In this document: positions 55,237 to 64,000 of the stretch, in pieces | Layout of the letters: each line of letters starts with the position of its first letter | Position numbering within the stretch: position 1 is the stretch's first letter | Assembly (NCBI GenBank): GCA_045565285.1 | Contig: JBJLFR010000034.1 | Location: 31,317 to 95,316, forward strand | Reading direction: 5' to 3' | DNA length: 64,000 bases | DNA from: CACIIZ01 sp045565285 | GTDB taxonomy: Bacteria; Pseudomonadota; Alphaproteobacteria; Rhodobacterales; Rhodobacteraceae | Program-made: the position numbers and the translations under genes | The notes under the pieces: generated by a model | Databases searched by the model: none | The model's input: the letters and a program-made list of their open reading frames with translations, nothing else | What the model was told of the DNA's origin: nothing

Positions 55237-56757
55237 TTAAAAGCTATATTCACTTGATAGCATTATCACATCTTGATTTTTATATGGGTAAAAAGTATCT
55301 GTAATCTTTTCTGCGCCATATTCTACATATCTTGCTATTAAGGTTAACCCATCTCTTGGTTTATAACTGGCTGCTAAACTGCTTATAGTACTTTGTTCCC
55401 CAGTTAATTTACCTATATTGGCATTAATGCTTAATAAATCATTAATACCAGTCCATCTAGCTTGTATTGAATGACCTAAACTTTGTTCTGCAGTAGTTAA
55501 ATCATCAGTATAATTTTCAATAATTCTCAGATTACCTTCATAGCCAATAGTTAAATTATTTATTCCACTATAATCAAAACCAAGGCCAATTAGATTTTGA
55601 TTTTTTTTCAAACCAGTAGGAAGGTCATTTGGATTTGCTTTAAAAATTGAAGCTCCAGAAATATGTGCGCCTTCATATTTTAATAGAAAATCACCACGTA
55701 CAAGATTTCCACTAAAACCAACCATTTTAATCCTATCATATCCAAAATTTAATTGGCTTAATAATGGTGTAGCTTGAATATTTTTTAAGATTCTTTGATT
55801 TTGATTTTCATCAGAAAAAACTAATGAAATATCACCACCATTAAATGTATAATTAATATTTGTAAAAAACTCTAACTCATTGCTTGGTTTCAGATAATTA
55901 ATTGTATATGGACTACCACCTAAATTAACAAGATTTTGAGCAAAAGGAATTGTAGGGTCAAAACTTCCCCCTATATCACCAAGTAAATTTCCACCTGCAC
56001 CCCTGGTTAAAACTAATTCTATTTTTAAGTTTGAAATAGGAAAATTTAATAATATAGCTGGAACTTGTTGTCTAAATTCAGAAATTTCTCCCTGTCCAGG
56101 AATCGACAAATCTCTAGGGTTTATAGTATCTGTTATAGATAGATTATCCAATTGACCTCTAGCTATAATTTGATTTCCTACTCTTAGCCATATCTTTGAA
56201 GAGGGATAGTAATCTATATAAAAATCTTTTAATTTAAATTTTGAATTGTTCTCACTAGTTTGATATTTATTATTTTCCCATTTACCCCAGTCATAACGAG
56301 CATTAGCTCCTATCTTATAATTTAATTGAGATGATAATTCGCCCTTTAAATTAAGATTTAGAATAGTCTCTACTCTCTCAACCCCAGTCTTACTTCTATT
56401 GAAAATGATTGATGGGTTTTGTAGACCATAAACAAAATTTTGAATTATAGTTCCTGAGAAGCCTTCTATTAAATTTGAGTTTTTATTTTCATTATTGGAA
56501 TCAATATTTAAAACATCACCAGTATTTTTTAAAATTGAATTATCATTTTTTTCTAAATCTAATTCTAGTTGATCAAATGAAGAATCTTCTAATAAATCAA
56601 AATCATCAGATTCTAAATCAAAATCATCATCTTGAGAATATGATATTGACGCATTTAGAATTACTAAAATTACAAAAAAAAGCTTTAAAGATTTCTTAAA
56701 AATGTAATTATAACCCACGTTGCATAACCTCAGTTTCAAAAATAGCGTCGTCAACAT
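55237..56757 (-). CDS. outer-membrane beta-barrel protein (DUF1302-like)
   Basis: A signal-peptide-bearing protein, at most 506 residues. The hydrophobic segment LKLFFVILVILNASISYSQ is followed by an acidic stretch (DDDFDLESDDFDLLEDSSFD) and then a barrel-like repeat of amphipathic strands ending in VIMLSSEYSF, a terminal aromatic as in outer-membrane proteins. It resembles the DUF1302 proteins that accompany MMPL/RND transporters. The ATG at 56757 overlaps the LolA-like gene by 50 bases; a GTG about 37 bases later (VGYNYIFKK) is an alternative start closer to the signal peptide. Confidence 0.72.
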   Translation of the reverse strand: MLTTLFLKLRLCNVGYNYIFKKSLKLFFVILVILNASISYSQDDDFDLESDDFDLLEDSSFDQLELDLEKNDNSILKNTGDVLNIDSNNENKNSNLIEGFSGTIIQNFVYGLQNPSIIFNRSKTGVERVETILNLNLKGELSSQLNYKIGANARYDWGKWENNKYQTSENNSKFKLKDFYIDYYPSSKIWLRVGNQIIARGQLDNLSITDTINPRDLSIPGQGEISEFRQQVPAILLNFPISNLKIELVLTRGAGGNLLGDIGGSFDPTIPFAQNLVNLGGSPYTINYLKPSNELEFFTNINYTFNGGDISLVFSDENQNQRILKNIQATPLLSQLNFGYDRIKMVGFSGNLVRGDFLLKYEGAHISGASIFKANPNDLPTGLKKNQNLIGLGFDYSGINNLTIGYEGNLRIIENYTDDLTTAEQSLGHSIQARWTGINDLLSINANIGKLTGEQSTISSLAASYKPRDGLTLIARYVEYGAEKITDTFYPYKNQDVIMLSSEYSF

Positions 56758-57517
56758 TTGAATTATATTTTACATCTTGTAGTTGAAAGATGCTTTTATG
56801 AACAAGCTTTTTATTTTTTGTGGTAATCATTTGTAAGGTTCTAGCAGTCCAAACTCCATCAATTTTTTGAATGTCTTTAGCCGCAAATAATTTAACTTTT
56901 TTTCCTTTTTTTACAAGAATTCTATTTTTTACTACAAAATAAATATCTTTTCTTACCCATTGAATAGACTTTAAATACCCTGTCTTTGAAATTACCTTTT
57001 TGTTCTTAGGGGTAGATTCAATTACCCAACAATCTTTACCATCAACCACATCATTTTCTTTAACTAGTTTATAATTAAAATCTTCAAGCTCAAAACCATC
57101 TATATCAGAATATGTAAAGTCACTACCCATAAATGAACCAGATCTATCAGCAGATGCTATTCTATTAACTTTCTGCAAAGCTGGAAGATATAACCAAGAA
57201 TCATCTTCTTTAGATGTAGCATCCCAATTATAAGACATATAGGAAGTACCCTTTACATCACCTGGACTTTTAAAAAAAGAAATTGATTTATCAACATCCT
57301 TATATTCTTTGCTGAAAATTGCAATTTCCCTAACTCTTTTGCGGTCTTTTTTGTCAATTAAAATCATTCTCCAGTCTGAAATTGCTGAGTCACCTGTATA
57401 TCTTACATCAACTTTCTTCATTATTTCGGATGCTGATGAACCATAGACCGAACCAGCTAAAGGTAATGTTAACAAAAAAAGAGATATAAATAATTTGAAG
57501 TATTGTTTTATGACCAT
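56708..57517 (-). CDS. outer membrane lipoprotein-sorting (LolA-like) protein
   Basis: A 269-residue secreted protein with signal peptide (YFKLFISLFLLTLPLAGSVYG). WRMILIDKKDRKRVREI, GTSYMSYNWDA, SWLYLPALQKVNRI, GSFMGSDFTYSD and the basic VKKGKKVKLFA block are the pattern of PF17131 LolA/LppX-like proteins associated with RND/MMPL transporters. It probably shuttles a lipid between the transporter and the barrel. It lies between the transporter (16 bases upstream) and the beta-barrel gene it overlaps. Confidence 0.83.
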   Translation of the reverse strand: MVIKQYFKLFISLFLLTLPLAGSVYGSSASEIMKKVDVRYTGDSAISDWRMILIDKKDRKRVREIAIFSKEYKDVDKSISFFKSPGDVKGTSYMSYNWDATSKEDDSWLYLPALQKVNRIASADRSGSFMGSDFTYSDIDGFELEDFNYKLVKENDVVDGKDCWVIESTPKNKKVISKTGYLKSIQWVRKDIYFVVKNRILVKKGKKVKLFAAKDIQKIDGVWTARTLQMITTKNKKLVHKSIFQLQDVKYNSNVDDAIFETEVMQRGL

Positions 57518-57533
57518 TTTGTTGTCCTATCAA

Positions 57534-59879
57534 TTAAACAGTTTGTAGTTCTTCCTCTTTACCATCCAAGATATATAATATCGATGGGATAAAAAACAAA
57601 ACACCAAATAAAGCCAATAAAAAGATAATTGCAGAAAATCTTCCAATATCAATAGTTGGGACTAAACTTGCCATTAAAAAAACACTAAATCCTATAACTA
57701 AAATGATAGATGTAGTTATTATAGCTCTTCCAGACTCATTCATTGCTCTACGCATTGCCTGATGTACATCACTACCCTCTAATCTAGCTAGCCTATAACG
57801 ACTAACCATATGTATACTATCATCAACAGCAATACCCATCGTCATCGCACCAACTATTAAAGAACCTAGATTTAGATCTCTTCCCATCAAGGTAGCAATA
57901 CCCCCAGCCAATAATATTGGGATTACACTAGGTATGATAGCTATGGCTCCAAATTTTATAGATCTGAATAATATAAAGAAAGTTATACTTATCAAAAGCA
58001 ATGAAACAGAAAATGAGTTTGTTATACCTTTATCAGTATATTCATTCTGAGCTTGAAACATGACCATTGGTCCAGTTGCCATTGCATTTAGAGAAGGAAA
58101 TTTTTCTTTAATTTCAAAATTTAGTTTTTCAACAAAAATGTTAAACTCACTTGCATCCATATTAGTAATAGGAAAAGTCATTCTTAAATTTTTTTCATCA
58201 AAATCCTTTAAATCAGATAAATCTTCTTCGGGACCTGAGTTTTCATAGAGTAAAAGAAGTTGAGCAGTCATCTCTTTAGTATCAGGTAAAATAAAGAAAT
58301 TTGGATCATCACCACTAAAAGCTTGTCTTGTCTGTTTCAAGAAGTCAGGAACTGTCAAACCTTTACCAACGTCAGGTTTATTTTCTAAAAATTTTTCTAA
58401 TTTTCCGACATCATTTAAAAATTCAGGTTCTTTAATTAAACCATCATCAGTAAATTTATCTTTTGAAGTGACCAAATATTCAACGTTAGCGGCTCCTTTG
58501 TATGTATCATCAAAGTAAATTAAATCCTTTGTAACTTTTAAATCAGATTTAAAATATTTAAAAATATTGGTATCTACATTTATTTGAGAAACGCCATAAA
58601 TGCTCATTATAAGTAAAATGCCTCCAAATGAAGCAATTATCTTGCGATATTTATAATTGAAAGCAGGTAGAAAATTTGTAAATTTTGTAAGCCATCCATC
58701 TTTAAATGTATTTTCTGTCCACTTTGGCATCTTAGAAAAAAAACTTAATGCGGCTGGGAGAGCTGTCATAGAAAATAAAAAAACTATCAATGGTATAAAA
58801 GCTGCAATTATAGCGAATTCCTTTACTGGTACTAATTTTGTTACATAAAGAGCAGAAAACCCTATGGATGTAGTTAGGCAAGTAAAAAATATAGGTTTTA
58901 AAAGATTTTGCACCAATTTTACACTAGCATCTTTGGCATCAAGACCAACTGTTCTCAACCCATAAAATTCCGAAAGAACATGAACTGCGGTTGCCATTCC
59001 AATTAACATAGTTATGGGAGTCAAAGATTGATTAACAACAGTTATTGGTAAACCTAATAAAGCCTGCAAACCAGAAAATGTTACTGCACTAGATGCAATC
59101 ACTACCCAAGGAACAAACATACCTGCAAAAGATCTGAATATTATCCCAAGAATTATAAACATTATTACAGCTTGAGTAGGAATCATCCAACCAAACTCTG
59201 TATTACTTATAGTTTCAAATCTTTCACCTATGTAGGGGACGCCACCAAGTTTTAAATCATAACCTTTTTCTAAATAACCTTGTTCTTTTATAAAGTTTCT
59301 TAGGTCATTAACTACTTTAATCTTGTGAGAATTATCATTTGCACGATACTCTGTCCTAGCTAATATTCTGGTATGTTTTAGATCGGATGTAATGATGGAG
59401 TCTAGAGCTAGTTCCTCACCTTTCATTATTTCTCGAGCATTTGCAATGATAGTAGGATTATCACCTAATTCTTCAAAATCTTCAATTAGATCTTCTGTAG
59501 CAACCATACCATTTTTATCATATGTTCTTTGATATTTTGATACACTTCTAACCTGTTCTACAATTTCATGGTCTTCCAACATAGTCGAAATTTCATCAAT
59601 CATCATTAAGGTTTCATACTCAAAAATATCCTTATCTTTATCTCTAGCTGTAACACCCACTATAAGGTACTCAGAACTACCAAAAAGATCTTGGAGTTTT
59701 TCAAAAGCTAAAAGGTTAGGATCACCAGGCAAAAACCACATTTCATTTGAATTATTATGCCTTAAGGGATAAGAAATGATCATAGCTATTGCTATCAATA
59801 CAAACAAAGAAGTAGCAATTAACACTTTAATTCTATTATTAATAATAGACACAGCATATTTTGATGAAAAACTTTCCAT
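57534..59879 (-). CDS. MMPL/RND-family lipid transporter
   Basis: A 781-residue inner-membrane protein with two homologous halves, each a helix, a large periplasmic domain and a five-helix bundle. AVHVLSEFYGLRTVGLDAKDA and GMAVDDSIHMVSRYRLARLEG are the conserved loops of the MMPL group (as in HpnN). The first half has helices at about 18-38 and 230-390, the second at about 410-430 and 625-770. It is likely to move hydrophobic compounds out of the inner membrane using the proton gradient. First gene of a three-gene envelope operon. Confidence 0.87.
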   Translation of the reverse strand: MESFSSKYAVSIINNRIKVLIATSLFVLIAIAMIISYPLRHNNSNEMWFLPGDPNLLAFEKLQDLFGSSEYLIVGVTARDKDKDIFEYETLMMIDEISTMLEDHEIVEQVRSVSKYQRTYDKNGMVATEDLIEDFEELGDNPTIIANAREIMKGEELALDSIITSDLKHTRILARTEYRANDNSHKIKVVNDLRNFIKEQGYLEKGYDLKLGGVPYIGERFETISNTEFGWMIPTQAVIMFIILGIIFRSFAGMFVPWVVIASSAVTFSGLQALLGLPITVVNQSLTPITMLIGMATAVHVLSEFYGLRTVGLDAKDASVKLVQNLLKPIFFTCLTTSIGFSALYVTKLVPVKEFAIIAAFIPLIVFLFSMTALPAALSFFSKMPKWTENTFKDGWLTKFTNFLPAFNYKYRKIIASFGGILLIMSIYGVSQINVDTNIFKYFKSDLKVTKDLIYFDDTYKGAANVEYLVTSKDKFTDDGLIKEPEFLNDVGKLEKFLENKPDVGKGLTVPDFLKQTRQAFSGDDPNFFILPDTKEMTAQLLLLYENSGPEEDLSDLKDFDEKNLRMTFPITNMDASEFNIFVEKLNFEIKEKFPSLNAMATGPMVMFQAQNEYTDKGITNSFSVSLLLISITFFILFRSIKFGAIAIIPSVIPILLAGGIATLMGRDLNLGSLIVGAMTMGIAVDDSIHMVSRYRLARLEGSDVHQAMRRAMNESGRAIITTSIILVIGFSVFLMASLVPTIDIGRFSAIIFLLALFGVLFFIPSILYILDGKEEELQTV

Positions 59880-59989
59880 TAATTATCCTATTCTTTCAGA
59901 AAAAAATTAACCCTCTTATCTATGAATTTATATCTTTTTCAACCAAAAAATTTAATTACGTTACGTAAAAACAGGTATTAAATTCCTTC

Positions 59990-60313
59990 TTATCCTGTAC
60001 TTGGTGATTTATAGTTAGGATTTAGTGAAAATTCACTTATTAAACCTTCAGATCTTTCTATTTTAACGTTTGCTTCTCTCAAATTTTGAAGTAGATCATC
60101 ACCAATTTCTTCCATTCTTTTATCAGCGGAAGATTTATCAGGCCAAACAAAAACTTGAACAATTTGATTTTCAGAAGTATCAAAAAAAATTCTTTGAATT
60201 AAACCCCTCTGAAAATCCACATCATTGACAGATGAGTTCATTTGGGAAATAAAACTTTTTTTTGCGAATTCACTAATAAATGTGAATTTTACTGTTCTAC
60301 AATAATAAGACAT
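59990..60313 (-). CDS. small conserved protein, dimeric alpha-beta barrel-like
   Basis: A 107-residue cytoplasmic protein with no signal peptide. Alternation of short strands (YYCRTVKFTFIS, IQRIFFDTSENQIVQVFVWP) and helices (DKRMEEIGDDLLQNLREAN) suggests an ABM-like ferredoxin fold. I cannot name a function. It is 15 bases downstream of the DUF2064 gene. Confidence 0.55.
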   Translation of the reverse strand: MSYYCRTVKFTFISEFAKKSFISQMNSSVNDVDFQRGLIQRIFFDTSENQIVQVFVWPDKSSADKRMEEIGDDLLQNLREANVKIERSEGLISEFSLNPNYKSPSTG

Positions 60314-60328
60314 AAATATAGAATATTT

Positions 60329-60980
60329 CTATTTAATTAATTCTTCAATACTATTTACCCATTTAATAAGCATAACTTGTCCTTCAGATGTAATTGCAGG
60401 CATTTCTTTAATCATTTCACTTAAATCTTGAAATTCATCAACATCCGAAAATTTTCTTAACTTATAAGGCCTAGGATTCAGAGAACGAACAAAAGTTTGC
60501 ATAGTTTTGGCACAACTCCACTCAGTATTTTCCCAAACTTCTTTTTTAATATTAGATTTACTACCAATCAGATAAAATCCTCCATCAGTGGAAGGGCCTA
60601 TAATTTGATTATTTTTCTCAAGACAGATAAAGGCATTATTTATAAATTTTTTACTCAATTGGGGAATATCTATTCCTGTAAGAATTACAGATTCATAAAT
60701 TTGAAGTAACTCTTGAAATATGAAATATTGCTTTTCCGCAATATTTTTTCCTTCAGCAAAAAAGGTATTAAATCCTTTCCAATAATGATTGGATACACCC
60801 TCTTTTTCAGCAGCGGCAATTTTAATATCATATTCAAGTTTTGATGTTAAATCCTCTAAGCAATCTCTTACACATCTCATAAAAAACATGTGTATTTTTA
60901 ATTCCTATTTTTGAAGATAACCTAGTTTTTACATCTGAAAGAGTAGGTGTTTTTGCTAAGATAACTAAACATTTTTTCAT
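60329..60980 (-). pseudogene. DUF2064/TIGR04282 glycosyltransferase-like protein, one +1 frameshift
   Basis: The 3' frame (stop at 60329) holds LTGIDIPQL and IIGPSTDGGFYLIG, the conserved metal/sugar motifs of DUF2064. Its N-terminus is encoded in another frame from an ATG at 60980: MKKCLVILAKTPTLSDVKTRL, matching the AKxPxxGxVKTRL opening of the family. The two join if one base is removed from the six-T run (minus strand, 60881-60886), giving THVFMRCVRDCLEDL. The family is a nucleotide-sugar-like transferase usually paired with TIGR04283 GT2 proteins, as here. Confidence 0.75.
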
Positions 60981-60981
60981 T

Positions 60982-61587
60982 CTATTCATTTCTTTTAAAA
61001 TAAAAATTATATAGTATCAAAAGAAGTCTCCATTGATGCTGTAAAGTTGTAATTAACCAACCATTATTTAAATATTTTCTTGAGCTCGTTATTATGTAAT
61101 TTTGATTATTAAGAATACGTATTCCTATTTGCTTGAGTTTAAGAACAAAGTATAAGTCTTCACCATAATTTACACTTTCTGGGAACCCACCTGTTTTCAT
61201 AAAAAGTTTTCTTGATATAGAAAAACCTTGGTCTCCATAAGGTAAAGAAAACAAAAAACATCTTAAGTTTGCTCCAATAGAATTTAGTCTAAGAATTTTT
61301 CCTTTATCAAATTTTAGAGAAAAATAATACATCCCCTCTTCATTATGGACTTTTATATAATTAATTAAATTTCCAATAGTATCATCTTCAATTTTCGAAT
61401 CTGCGTGTAAAAACAAGATATATTCGCTGGTTGTTTTTCTTGCACCTTCGTTCAAACTTATTGCTCTGGTTTTATTTGAAATAATAATTGGGATATGACC
61501 TAAAGCTTCAAGATGATTTGCTAAGGTTGAAGCATCATCTTGACTAGATTTTGGAATTACAATTTGTAGAAAATCAGAAACTGGCAT
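60982..61587 (-). CDS. TIGR04283-type GT2 glycosyltransferase, short N-terminal loop
   Basis: A 201-residue GT-A enzyme. LQIVIPKSS is the first strand, SLNEGARKTTSEYILFLHADSKI includes the HAD metal-site motif, and PYGDQGFSISRKLFMKTGGFPE is the acceptor-side loop. Family members normally have a VDGGSTD segment after the first helix, which is missing: the protein passes from GHIPIIISN straight to KTRAISLNEGA. It neighbours DUF2064 with its stop 1 base before that start. Both are often coupled to cell-surface or carotenoid/lipid glycosylation genes, none of which are visible here. Confidence 0.75.
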   Translation of the reverse strand: MPVSDFLQIVIPKSSQDDASTLANHLEALGHIPIIISNKTRAISLNEGARKTTSEYILFLHADSKIEDDTIGNLINYIKVHNEEGMYYFSLKFDKGKILRLNSIGANLRCFLFSLPYGDQGFSISRKLFMKTGGFPESVNYGEDLYFVLKLKQIGIRILNNQNYIITSSRKYLNNGWLITTLQHQWRLLLILYNFYFKRNE

Positions 61588-61628
61588 TTTTGATTGTTAA
61601 AATATTATTACAACTAATTTGAATGTTT

Positions 61629-63878
61629 TCACTCACATTGACCTGCAGAATTACAACAAGGGTCAACCCCATCAGCTTTTTTATCTGGATAGGTGCAAAT
61701 TATTCCTTGCCACTGAAAACCAATATTCTTACCTTCGTATAATATTTCATACCATGTATTTTTTTTTCTTAAAAGCGTTATTGGCGAGCCATAGGATAGG
61801 CTTCCAATTGAACTATATTGCTTACCAGGACCAGACCTTACTTTTCCACCACAAGAGCAACCTAGAACCCCTTCGGTTGATTGAACCTCAGTTTTTGAAA
61901 TAGAATTATTATTCTTTAAACCACAATTTTTTATTCCTGAAGATTTTTCAGAATAAATTCCGTCAACTCTATCATCAAATGCGCACAAAATTCCTCCCCA
62001 TTGATATCCAACATCATTCCCTTTATACAATATTCTGAACCATACAAAGCCGTCCATCCATACCTCTGTATTCTCTAAAAGTTTAATAGGTTCACCTTCT
62101 ATTAAACTACCTACTTGAGAATAATCTAACCCTGGACCAGCACGGACTTTTCCCCCCCAAGATATACCTTCCAGTGGATACTCCACTTCATTTTTTTTTT
62201 TATTATTTTTAGTTATGTTTTTGGCATTTTCTTTTTGTTCAATTTTACACCTGCCAATAATCTTACCCTCATCATAGATCCAACCTTCATCTAGATCTAC
62301 TTGAACTGGACCATCTATTTTTCCTTCGTATAGTAACTGGTTATTATTGTCAGTTGCAAAAATTGTTTCAGTAGTTATTTCTAAGTGAACATCACCAATA
62401 TCTGGTCCCTCACATTTTCCAGAAAATAAAAAATCTTTTTTTAATTCAGATTTTGGCCAATTTGATTTTTTAGTTTGAGAAGATACTTTAAGAAGGTCAA
62501 TAATTTCTGTCGTTATTTTTTCTTTAACGGCTTCATCTGAAGTCCAATCTAGTGCTGTTAGTCCAAAATCGTCTTTTATTGAAGTGTCGGCTCCTTTTTC
62601 CAAAAGAAACATAACTGTATTATAGGAATCTGCACCAAAACCTTGCGATATAGCTGTCTGCGAACTAATAACACTATGGAGAGGTGTTTGCCCGTTTACT
62701 CCTAGTATATTAACATCAAGGCCTTCATCAATTAATAATTGGAGAATATCAGTATCCCACAATAAGGAAGCTGCCGTATGAAGATTAGAATCTGAAACAA
62801 ATTCACCTCCTTGACCATCGAGTTTAACGTCAGCTCCATTCTCTAAAAGAATTTTTAGAATTTCCTTATTGTTTTTGAAAGCAAGGGCTAAACCAAAAGG
62901 TGTAGAACCATAATCTGTCTTTTCATTTACATTTGCTCCTGCCAATAAAAGTAGCTTGATTACATTAGTTTCTACATAATTCCAGTTTGATGTTAAAGAA
63001 AGTAATGGTGTATATCCATCTGAATTACGATCATTGACATCAGATCCTAGTCTTATGAGTATTTCTACATTTTCAGGTTTTGATAAAGCCCAAAAAAGAG
63101 GTGAAGCTCCAAAAGCATCTTTCACATAAATATCTGCTCCATTTTTAACAAGAAATTCAATGGATCTAGGATCACCATAAAAAGCAGCATAATGAAGTGG
63201 GTAAGCTTTATATTCATTCACACTTTGTGCCAATACATCCTCCCCACTTTCTAATGCCCATTGTACAAATTCATAAGTATTATTATATCTGGCTTCTTCC
63301 ATCCAGGCATCATCATTACAAAGGTGTTCACATACCTGTCTGCTTTTGTTAGAGTTTTCATCCTGTGCGAATATTTCATTCGCCAAACTTGGGTTTTCAA
63401 GGACTTTAAGTCCTTTTGAGTTCTTAAATCGAAAAGGATCACCTTTATCAATATTAAGTTTTGCCCAATCCAATGCTGACATATTATTGGAGTCTTTAAT
63501 ATTTGGGTCAGCTCCCGCAGAAACCAAAGTAACTATAAAATTATCCCTTAGTTGTATCTGTTCAACTTGATTCAAGCTGATTATCACTTGATGCAATGGG
63601 GTATAGGAACCATACCCATCATAATTTAAAAGGTTAACATCTGCTCCAGCTTCAATTAATAGTTGTGCTCCCTCAAGATTACCAAAAAATATGGCAGTTT
63701 GTAGTGGAGGGAACTCACTTTTACCCGGTAGATTAATATCAGAACACATACCTATTTCTGATAAAATTTCAGTCTTTTCTGGATAACTTTCCCACCACGA
63801 CGGATCACTTAAATTTTCACAAGAAATAACCTTAAAAGGAAAAATTAAAAAAATTAAAATTAATAAATGCTTTTGCAT
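61629..63878 (-). CDS. secreted ankyrin-repeat protein with two C-terminal SH3-like domains
   Basis: A 749-residue protein with an N-terminal signal peptide (LLILIFLIFPFKVISC). Ankyrin repeats occupy about residues 55-455 (PLHYAAFYGDPRSIEFLVKNGADI, TPFGLALAFKNNKEILKILLENGA, TPLHSVISSQTAISQGF), then a linker with a serine/lysine-rich part. Two SH3-like (SH3b) units follow at about 570-640 and 674-740, each with GGKVRxGPGxxYSxxGSL and WxGIxC motifs. The end is cysteine-rich. It is expected in the periplasm or outside the cell, binding peptidoglycan or protein partners. No operon partner; the downstream neighbour is a glycosyltransferase on the same strand. Confidence 0.82.
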   Translation of the reverse strand: MQKHLLILIFLIFPFKVISCENLSDPSWWESYPEKTEILSEIGMCSDINLPGKSEFPPLQTAIFFGNLEGAQLLIEAGADVNLLNYDGYGSYTPLHQVIISLNQVEQIQLRDNFIVTLVSAGADPNIKDSNNMSALDWAKLNIDKGDPFRFKNSKGLKVLENPSLANEIFAQDENSNKSRQVCEHLCNDDAWMEEARYNNTYEFVQWALESGEDVLAQSVNEYKAYPLHYAAFYGDPRSIEFLVKNGADIYVKDAFGASPLFWALSKPENVEILIRLGSDVNDRNSDGYTPLLSLTSNWNYVETNVIKLLLLAGANVNEKTDYGSTPFGLALAFKNNKEILKILLENGADVKLDGQGGEFVSDSNLHTAASLLWDTDILQLLIDEGLDVNILGVNGQTPLHSVISSQTAISQGFGADSYNTVMFLLEKGADTSIKDDFGLTALDWTSDEAVKEKITTEIIDLLKVSSQTKKSNWPKSELKKDFLFSGKCEGPDIGDVHLEITTETIFATDNNNQLLYEGKIDGPVQVDLDEGWIYDEGKIIGRCKIEQKENAKNITKNNKKKNEVEYPLEGISWGGKVRAGPGLDYSQVGSLIEGEPIKLLENTEVWMDGFVWFRILYKGNDVGYQWGGILCAFDDRVDGIYSEKSSGIKNCGLKNNNSISKTEVQSTEGVLGCSCGGKVRSGPGKQYSSIGSLSYGSPITLLRKKNTWYEILYEGKNIGFQWQGIICTYPDKKADGVDPCCNSAGQCE

Positions 63879-63909
63879 AACTAATAATACTAAATGTACA
63901 TTTTAAAAG

Positions 63910-63984
63910 TGGAGCGGGCGATGAGATTCGAACTCACGACATTTACCTTGGCAAGGTAACGCTCTACCCCTGAGCTACGCCCGC
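63910..63984 (-). tRNA. tRNA-Gly (GCC)
   Basis: The minus strand folds as a complete cloverleaf: acceptor GCGGGCG/CGCCCGC, D arm GCUC/GAGC, anticodon stem UUACC/GGUAA with loop UUGCCAA (anticodon GCC), and T arm GUGAG-UUCGAAU-CUCAU. The discriminator is U and the CCA end is encoded (63910-63912). Downstream on the same strand is the ankyrin gene. Confidence 0.96.
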
Positions 63985-64000
63985 TAATCCAAAAATTCAT

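Noticed and set aside
1..64000. CRISPR array, prophage, insertion sequence or classical defence island
   Set aside because: I saw no spaced direct repeats, transposase or integrase genes, or defence-family proteins in the window.

Overview
The window is AT-rich (roughly 70% A+T by eye), tightly packed bacterial DNA with short intergenic gaps, many overlapping genes and frequent TTG starts. The helicase / S4 protein / FdxA ferredoxin / CarD block at 34.8-39.0 kb, fused-PntA transhydrogenase, bactofilin and several liv-type transporter genes point to an alphaproteobacterium. The low GC and the load of quaternary-amine and fatty-acid catabolic genes suggest a pelagic marine lineage (AEGEAN-169, HIMB59 or SAR116-like); this is inference, since no rRNA gene is present.

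Layout. 0-7.5 kb: a plus-strand operon that reads as a gamma-butyrobetaine/carnitine degradation pathway (CoA ligase, acyl-CoA dehydrogenase, CaiD-type hydratase, L-carnitine dehydrogenase, BKACE cleavage enzyme), followed by a low-molecular-weight phosphatase and a Gfo/Idh/MocA oxidoreductase. 7.5-14.4 kb: an agmatinase-family gene with no usable start codon, a haloacetate-dehalogenase-like enzyme, and an acyl-CoA block (AMP ligase, isovaleryl-CoA dehydrogenase, thiolase, dienoyl-CoA isomerase). 14.4-22.7 kb: a branched-chain-type ABC importer (livFGHM plus binding protein) bracketed by two CoA ligases. 22.8-30.5 kb: amino/hydroxy-acid metabolism (second agmatinase-family enzyme, glycerate kinase, SDR, diaminopropionate-ammonia-lyase-like enzyme, beta-hydroxyacid dehydrogenase, DadA-like oxidase) and a bactofilin.

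30.6-34.8 kb: ABC ATPase, FtsX-type permease and secreted lipocalin-like protein. 34.8-39 kb: CarD, FdxA, S4 protein, helicase. 39-46 kb: SCP2 protein, hydrolase, inositol-phosphatase-family enzyme and a tesA-ybbA-ybbP arrangement as in E. coli, then a Bax-inhibitor-1 protein and rpmG. 46-55 kb: Nudix, HAD and thioesterase genes, a non-pyrrolysine MttB-family methyltransferase, pntAB, a SAM methyltransferase and two small proteins. 55-64 kb: an envelope module (MMPL/RND transporter, LolA-like protein, beta-barrel), two glycosyltransferases, a secreted ankyrin-SH3 protein and tRNA-Gly(GCC).

The strongest unexpected pattern is a set of single-base indels, mostly in or beside A/T runs, breaking otherwise well conserved genes: both LolD/YbbA-type ATPases carry two +1 insertions each, the DUF2064 glycosyltransferase carries one, and the 5' ends of the helicase and first agmatinase look disrupted by a missing base. 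This could be sequencing error in a low-GC assembly, slippage-rescued genes, or real decay. I found no CRISPR array, prophage, insertion sequence or obviously novel defence system.
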